Assembly (NCBI RefSeq): GCF_001704275.1
Contig: NZ_CP011533.1
Location: 2,542,001-2,606,000, forward strand
Reading direction: 5' to 3'
Source: Streptomyces noursei ATCC 11455
GTDB lineage: Bacteria; Actinomycetota; Actinomycetes; Streptomycetales; Streptomycetaceae
DNA: 64,000 bases
The position numbers and the translations under genes were made by a program. Positions 59,649-64,000 of the stretch are shown piece by piece (the stretch's first letter is position 1; each line of letters begins with the position of its first letter). The notes under the pieces are model-generated. The model ran no database searches, was not told the origin of the DNA, and worked only from the letters and a program-made list of their open reading frames with translations.

Positions 59649-61787
59649 TCAGGTGAGCGGGGCGACGAGCGCGGCCAGTGTCCGGTCCGGGGTCAGCGGC
59701 AGGTCGCGCAGCCGGGCGCCGATCGCGTGCCACACCGCGTTCCCGATCGCCGCCGGGGTGCCGACGATGCCGATCTCGCCGATGCCCTTGCTGCCCATCG
59801 GGTTGAGGTGCGGATCCTCCTCGTCGAGCCAGTGCGCCTCGATCGCCGGGACGTCGGCGCAGGTCGGGACGTGATAGGCGGCCAGGTCGCAGGCGGTGAA
59901 GTCACCGAAGACGGGGTCCAGGGCGCTGTCCTCCATGAGCGCCATGCCCAGCCCCATGATCATGCCGCCGACGAACTGGGACCGCGCGGTGCGGGGGTTG
60001 AGGATCCGCCCGGCCGCGTACTGGCCGAGCAGCCGGCGGACCCGGACCTCGCCGGTGCGGGTGTCGACCTGCACCTCGGCGAAGACGGCACCGAAGGCGT
60101 GCCGGGCGTACGGGGAGGGCTCCGCGGTCTCCTGGCGGGTGTCCTCGGTGACCGTGATCCCCTCGGCGGGGAGCGGCCCGTGGTGCGCGCGCAGCCGGGC
60201 CAGCAGCGACGTGCACGCCTTGTGGACGGCCCAGCCCCAGGAGGCGGTGCCGGTGGACCCGCCGGCGAGCACCGCGGGCGGCAGGTCGCTGCTGCCGATG
60301 TCGACCCGCACCCGGTCCTCGGGGGCGCCGAGCACGGCGGCCGCGATCTGGGTGAGGACGGTGCGGGCGCCGGTGCCGATGTCGGTGGCGTTGACCCGGA
60401 TCCGGTAGCCGCCGTCGGCGGCGGCGTGCGCCTCGGCCTCGGTCTCGGAGATCTGGACGGGATAGGTGGCCGCGGCGACGCCGGTGCCCAGCAGCAGGTC
60501 GCCGCGGCGGCGCACGGCGGGGCGCGGGTCGCGCGGCAGCCAGCCGAAGCGTTCCGCGCCGGCGCGCAGGCACTCGACGAGGTGGCGGCTGCTGAAGGGG
60601 CGGCCGGTGTCCGGTTCGGTGGCGGGGTCGTTGCGGATGCGCAGTTCGACGGGGTCGATGTCCAGCACGACGGCGAGCTCGTCGAGGGCGGACTCCAGCG
60701 CGTACATCCCGGGGGCCTCGCCCGGGGCGCGCATCCACGAGGGGGTGGGGACGTCGAGGGCGGCCAGTCGGTGCACGGTGCGGCTGTGCGGCGAGGTGTA
60801 CATCATGCGGGCCGGGATCGCGGCCTGTTCGACGAACTCGGTGACCGTGGAGGTGTGGGTGACGATCTCGTGGGCGAGGGCGGTGATCACGCCGTCGTGG
60901 CCGGCGCCGATGCGCACCCGGTGCAGCGTGGGGGCGCGGTGGCCGACGACGCCGGGCAACTGGCGGCGCGGCAGGGCCAGTTTGACGGGGCGGCCGGTGT
61001 GCCGGGCGGCCATCGCGGCGAGCACGACCTGGGGGCGGGGCGTCCCCTTGGCGCCGAAGCCGCCGCCGACGTGCTCGGAGACGACGGTGATCTCGTCGGT
61101 GCCGAGCTTGAACAGCGCGGCCAGGTCCTCGCACACCCTGGTGGCGCCCTGGCTGGAGTCGTGGACGGTCAGGTGGCCGTCGGTCCACTGGGCGGTGGCG
61201 GCGTGCGGCTCCATGGGGTGGTTGTGCAGCGGCGGCACGGTGTAGGCGACGTCGACGGTCGCCGGTGCGGCGGCGAACGCCGCGTCGAAGTCGCCGCGTT
61301 CGCGGGCCCCCGGGCCGCCGAACACCTCCTCCGGCACGTACAGCCTCGGGTGGTCGGCGGTGATCCGCACGTCGTGGGGTTCCGTGGCGTAGCCGACGTG
61401 GACGGCCTCGGCGGCGTCCCGGGCGGCCTCCAGGGTGTCGGCGACGGCGAGCGCGACGTACCAGCCGCGGTGCGGGACGCGGTCCTCCTGGAGCACGGCG
61501 AGGGTGGGGTCGCCGGTGGACGCCAGGCGGGGCGCGTTCTCGTGGGTGAGCACGGCGATCACCCCGGGCAGCGCGAGCGCCGCCGCGGTGTCCAGTTCGG
61601 TGATCCGGCCGCGGGCGACGGTCGCCGGGACCGGCCAAGCGTAGGCGCAGCCGGGCGGGGTGTGCTCGGCGGCGTAGCGGGCGGCGCCGGTGACCTTCTC
61701 GCGGCCTTCGCGGCGGACCGAGGGGGCGCCCAGCGGGTGCGGCAGCGGGGCCGCCGGCGGGAGGTGCGGGACGGGGTCGTGGCTCAT
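59649..61787 (-). CDS. Molybdopterin-binding subunit, aldehyde oxidoreductase (PaoC/YagR) type
   Basis: A 712-residue large subunit of a second molybdenum hydroxylase. The hammerhead domain has VTGAARYAAEH; MoCo motifs are GGGFGAKGTPRP, MRAPGEAPGMYALESALDEL and MGSKGIGEIGIVG with the catalytic glutamate. Similarity to PaoC/YagR and the four-gene order suggest oxidation of aldehydes rather than xanthine. It is last in its operon (26-base gap after the FAD gene). No export signal is seen. AAGGA precedes the ATG. Confidence 0.88.
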   Translation of the reverse strand: MSHDPVPHLPPAAPLPHPLGAPSVRREGREKVTGAARYAAEHTPPGCAYAWPVPATVARGRITELDTAAALALPGVIAVLTHENAPRLASTGDPTLAVLQEDRVPHRGWYVALAVADTLEAARDAAEAVHVGYATEPHDVRITADHPRLYVPEEVFGGPGARERGDFDAAFAAAPATVDVAYTVPPLHNHPMEPHAATAQWTDGHLTVHDSSQGATRVCEDLAALFKLGTDEITVVSEHVGGGFGAKGTPRPQVVLAAMAARHTGRPVKLALPRRQLPGVVGHRAPTLHRVRIGAGHDGVITALAHEIVTHTSTVTEFVEQAAIPARMMYTSPHSRTVHRLAALDVPTPSWMRAPGEAPGMYALESALDELAVVLDIDPVELRIRNDPATEPDTGRPFSSRHLVECLRAGAERFGWLPRDPRPAVRRRGDLLLGTGVAAATYPVQISETEAEAHAAADGGYRIRVNATDIGTGARTVLTQIAAAVLGAPEDRVRVDIGSSDLPPAVLAGGSTGTASWGWAVHKACTSLLARLRAHHGPLPAEGITVTEDTRQETAEPSPYARHAFGAVFAEVQVDTRTGEVRVRRLLGQYAAGRILNPRTARSQFVGGMIMGLGMALMEDSALDPVFGDFTACDLAAYHVPTCADVPAIEAHWLDEEDPHLNPMGSKGIGEIGIVGTPAAIGNAVWHAIGARLRDLPLTPDRTLAALVAPLT

Positions 61788-61813
61788 GGCGCGGTCCTTG
61801 CGGTGGGGGCGGG

Positions 61814-62800
61814 TCAGCCGTGGGCGGCGAGGTCGGTGAGCACGCCGACGGCGAGGGCGCGGGCCAGCGGGACCTTGAAGCCGTTGTCGCGCAGCGGTGC
61901 GGCGGCGGCGAGTTCGGCGTCGGCGGCGCGGGCGAAGGTCTCCTCGGTGGCGGGCGCGCCGCGCAGCAGGGCCTCGGCGGAGCGGGCCCGCCAGGGGCGG
62001 TGGGCGAGCCCGCCGAAGGCGAGCGCGGCGTGCTCGACGGTGCCGTCGCGGACGGTGAGCACGGCGGCGACGGAGGCCAGCGCGAAGGCGAACGAGGCCC
62101 GGTCGCGGGCCTTGCGGTAGCGGGAGCGGCCGCCGGGTCGGGCCGGCGGCAGTTCGACGGCGGTGAGCAGTTCGCCGAGCCGGATCTCGGTGTCGCGTTC
62201 GGGGCTGTCGCCGGGCAGCCGGTGGAACTCGGCGGCCGGGACGGTGCGTTCGCCCTCGGGACCGTGCAGGCACACGGTGGCGTCCAGGGCGGCGAGGGCG
62301 ACCGCCATGTCGGAGGGCTGGGTGGCGACGCAGTGCGCGGAGTGGCCGAGGACGGCGAGGTCGCGGTGGGTGCCCTCGCGGGCCGGGCAGCCGGTCCCGG
62401 GCTCCCGTTTGTTGCAGGGCTTGGAGACGTCCTGGAAGTAGCCGCAGCGGGTGCGCTGGAGGAGGTTGCCGCCGGTGGTGGCGGTGTTGCGGAGCTGCCC
62501 GGAGGCGCCGGCCAGCAGGGCCTGGGAGAGCACCGGGTAGCGGTCGCGGACGGCGGGCACCGCGGCGAGGTCGGCGTTGCGGACCAGGGCGCCGATCCGC
62601 AGCCCGCCGTCCGGCAGTTCCTCGACGCGGTCCAGCGGGAGCCGGCCGATGTCGATCAGGGTGCGCGGGGCCTCCACGCCGAGCTTCATCAGATCGACGA
62701 GGTTGGTGCCGCCGGCGAGGAACTGGGCGCCGGGCTGCCCGGCTGCGGCCCGCACCGCCTCGTCGACGCTGGCGACCCGCAGGTATCCGAACGGCCTCAT
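61814..62800 (-). CDS. FAD subunit with Fe4S4 insertion, PaoB/YagS type
   Basis: A 328-residue FAD subunit. FAD motifs are FLAGGTNLVDLMK and ATTGGNLLQRTRC. Next comes CGYFQDVSKPCNKREPGTGC, the four-cysteine insertion that binds an extra Fe4S4 cluster in PaoB and 4-hydroxybenzoyl-CoA reductase-type subunits. The xanthine-type FAD subunit at 8 kb lacks it. The ATG overlaps the stop of the FeS gene (ATGA), showing tight coupling. The first methionine is at 62800; the frame beyond is antisense-like. Confidence 0.88.
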   Translation of the reverse strand: MRPFGYLRVASVDEAVRAAAGQPGAQFLAGGTNLVDLMKLGVEAPRTLIDIGRLPLDRVEELPDGGLRIGALVRNADLAAVPAVRDRYPVLSQALLAGASGQLRNTATTGGNLLQRTRCGYFQDVSKPCNKREPGTGCPAREGTHRDLAVLGHSAHCVATQPSDMAVALAALDATVCLHGPEGERTVPAAEFHRLPGDSPERDTEIRLGELLTAVELPPARPGGRSRYRKARDRASFAFALASVAAVLTVRDGTVEHAALAFGGLAHRPWRARSAEALLRGAPATEETFARAADAELAAAAPLRDNGFKVPLARALAVGVLTDLAAHG

Positions 62801-63405
62801 CCGCCGGCCACCCCCGCCCCGGTGACCGCCGCCCCCGTGACCGCCGCGTCGGCGACCGCCTCGACGATCCGGGGGTAGGCGCCGCAGCGGCACAGGTTGC
62901 CGCTCATCCGCTCCCGGATCTCGTCGGCGGTGAGCGCCACCGGCGCCCCGGACCGCGCGGTGTCCGGCGTGACATGGGAGGGGAAGCCGTCGGCCGCCTC
63001 GTTCAGGACGCCGACCGCCGAGCAGATCTGGCCGGGGGTGCAGTAGCCGCACTGGAGGGCGTCGCGGTCCAGGAACGCTTCCTGGAGGGGGTGCAGCCGC
63101 TCGCCGTCGGCGAGGCCCTCGACGGTGGTGATCCGGCGGCCGTCGTGCGCCACGGCCAGCAGCAGGCAGCTGTTGGCGCGCCGTCCCTCGACCAGGACGG
63201 TGCAGGCGCCGCACTGCCCGTGGTCGCAGCCCTTCTTGGCGCCGGTGAGGCCGAGGTGCTCGCGGAGCAGGTCCAGGACGGTGGTGCGGTGGTCCAGGGT
63301 CAGGGTGTGCCGGGTGCCGTTGACGGTGAGGGCCAGTTCGGAGCGGCGGCCGTTGACCGGGTGAGGGCCGCCGGTGTCGTCCGGGCGGCCCTCCCCCGGC
63401 GCCAT
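62797..63405 (-). CDS. (2Fe-2S)-binding subunit, PaoA/YagT type
   Basis: A 202-residue small subunit. Plant-type cluster: CDHGQCGAC then C at NSCLLL. Second cluster: CGYCTPG and CRCGAYP. The C-terminus ends in Ala/Val/Gly repeats. Unlike E. coli PaoA, there is no Tat signal at the start, so the enzyme works in the cytoplasm. It overlaps both neighbours (TGATG with the 136-residue gene and ATGA with the FAD gene). Confidence 0.87.
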   Translation of the reverse strand: MAPGEGRPDDTGGPHPVNGRRSELALTVNGTRHTLTLDHRTTVLDLLREHLGLTGAKKGCDHGQCGACTVLVEGRRANSCLLLAVAHDGRRITTVEGLADGERLHPLQEAFLDRDALQCGYCTPGQICSAVGVLNEAADGFPSHVTPDTARSGAPVALTADEIRERMSGNLCRCGAYPRIVEAVADAAVTGAAVTGAGVAGG

Positions 63406-63815
63406 CAGGCGCCCCTCGTGACGGGCCGCCGCAGGGTCTCCAGCCGCAGTTCGACCTCCTTCTCCTGGTCGCCGGCGGCGGTGCCGAGGACGGTGACCAC
63501 GAACGCCGGCCGCAGGCCCGCGCACAGCTGGTCCACCGCCCAGTAGCCGCCCTGGAGGCTGACGGTGACGGGGGCGGTCAGCCGTCGCGGCTCCGGCTCG
63601 GTGCCGCGCTCGCTGACGTCGACGGTGGAGGTCCACACCGTCGTACCGGGGCCGGCCATCTCCTGGGGCACGTCGTCGGGCGCCCGGTCGGAGCGGAAGG
63701 CGGTGCGCAGGGCGCTGAAGACGGCGTGGGCGTCCGCCGTCCTGCAGCCCTCGACCTCCACCACGACCTCGGCCGATGGGTGTTCCGGGTGTGACGCCTG
63801 TTCCACGCTGTTCAC
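63405..63815 (-). CDS. Unknown 136-residue protein leading the molybdenum hydroxylase operon
   Basis: A 136-residue soluble protein with no motif I recognise. It alternates beta strands and loops (EVVVEVEGCRTADAHAVFSA, VTVSLQGGYWAVDQLCAG, FVVTVLG, EVELRLETLRRP), suggesting a small alpha/beta or beta-rich fold. It has two cysteines. GTG at 63815 has AGGAAGG upstream. Its stop overlaps the FeS subunit start (TGATG), so it is co-translated with the enzyme and may be an accessory factor. Confidence 0.6.
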   Translation of the reverse strand: MNSVEQASHPEHPSAEVVVEVEGCRTADAHAVFSALRTAFRSDRAPDDVPQEMAGPGTTVWTSTVDVSERGTEPEPRRLTAPVTVSLQGGYWAVDQLCAGLRPAFVVTVLGTAAGDQEKEVELRLETLRRPVTRGA

Positions 63816-63964
63816 TGTGGGCCCTTCCTGTGGGTGCCGGTCGGTGGGTACCGGTCGCTTCCAGGCTCACTCGGCGCCACGGTGTGTGCGACCCGAGGCT
63901 CGAACGAGTGGTTTAAACGGGCGCACCTGCTCGCCGCACCCGCACGGAGTTACGGTGTGTAGTC

Positions 63965-63976
63965 AGAGCGCGCTCT
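63965..63976. promoter_or_regulatory. Perfect 12-bp palindrome near right edge
   Basis: AGAGCGCGCTCT is a perfect palindrome in the promoter region upstream of the molybdenum hydroxylase operon, about 150 bases before its first start. It resembles TetR-type operators. A gene for the regulator may lie just outside the window. Confidence 0.4.
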
Positions 63977-64000
63977 CTGTAGTCGCCCTGTCGTCACTGC

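Overview
The window looks like chromosomal DNA of a Streptomyces or a close relative. Base composition is very G+C rich with G/C at nearly every third codon position, many genes start with GTG after a strong GGAGG-type ribosome site, and several families are typical of streptomycetes (DUF2637, DUF6777, streptophobe membrane protein, SpoIIE-type phosphatase, stand-alone HATPase proteins). I see no tRNA, rRNA, CRISPR array, insertion sequence or prophage. About 47 protein genes and one decayed pseudogene are supported.

Layout. 0-1.6 kb: MFS drug-type exporter. 1.7-10.5 kb: purine catabolism, with XdhC maturation factor, NCS2 purine permease and three xanthine-dehydrogenase-type subunits on the minus strand, and a PucR regulator divergent from them. 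10.8-16.6 kb: small regulators and orphans, including a repeat-type protein behind a Rex-like operator, a methyltransferase-like protein, a GntR regulator, an FhuF-type iron reductase behind an iron box, a DUF2637 protein and a HATPase protein. 16.8-25.3 kb: GH38 alpha-mannosidase, pyruvate-oxidase-like ThDP enzyme, PP2C-like phosphatase, DUF456 protein, and RsgA preceded by a 24-codon possible leader peptide. 25.5-29.6 kb: secreted protein, orphan response regulator with an altered acidic pocket, ArsR/CDF metal module, calcium-exchanger-type antiporter. 29.9-36 kb: two-gene encapsulin operon (family 2B-type shell plus cysteine desulfurase cargo), divergent from a multidomain SpoIIE phosphatase.

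36-47.5 kb: small membrane proteins, an APC/KimA-like permease with a structured 5' leader, a TetR protein with an added zinc-binding N-terminus, and a two-gene envelope polysaccharide operon whose glycosyltransferase carries degenerate receiver and GGDEF-like domains. An HTH protein and a uracil/xanthine-type permease follow. 47.7-54.8 kb: FHA-FHA-ABC exporter, SH3-like protein and Ser/Thr kinase (the arrangement of mycobacterial Rv1747/PknF), streptophobe protein and DUF6777 protein. 54.9-59.5 kb: L,D-transpeptidase lipoprotein, aldo/keto reductase remnant, Tat-exported phospholipase C, HATPase protein. 59.6-63.8 kb: a second molybdenum hydroxylase operon of PaoABC type led by an unknown 136-residue protein.

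The strongest systems are the encapsulin nanocompartment operon, the pseudo-receiver/pseudo-GGDEF glycosyltransferase, the kinase/FHA-ABC module with an altered catalytic loop, and two molybdenum hydroxylase operons with two NCS2 permeases in one 64 kb stretch. Function calls rest on motif recognition by eye; no database search was run.
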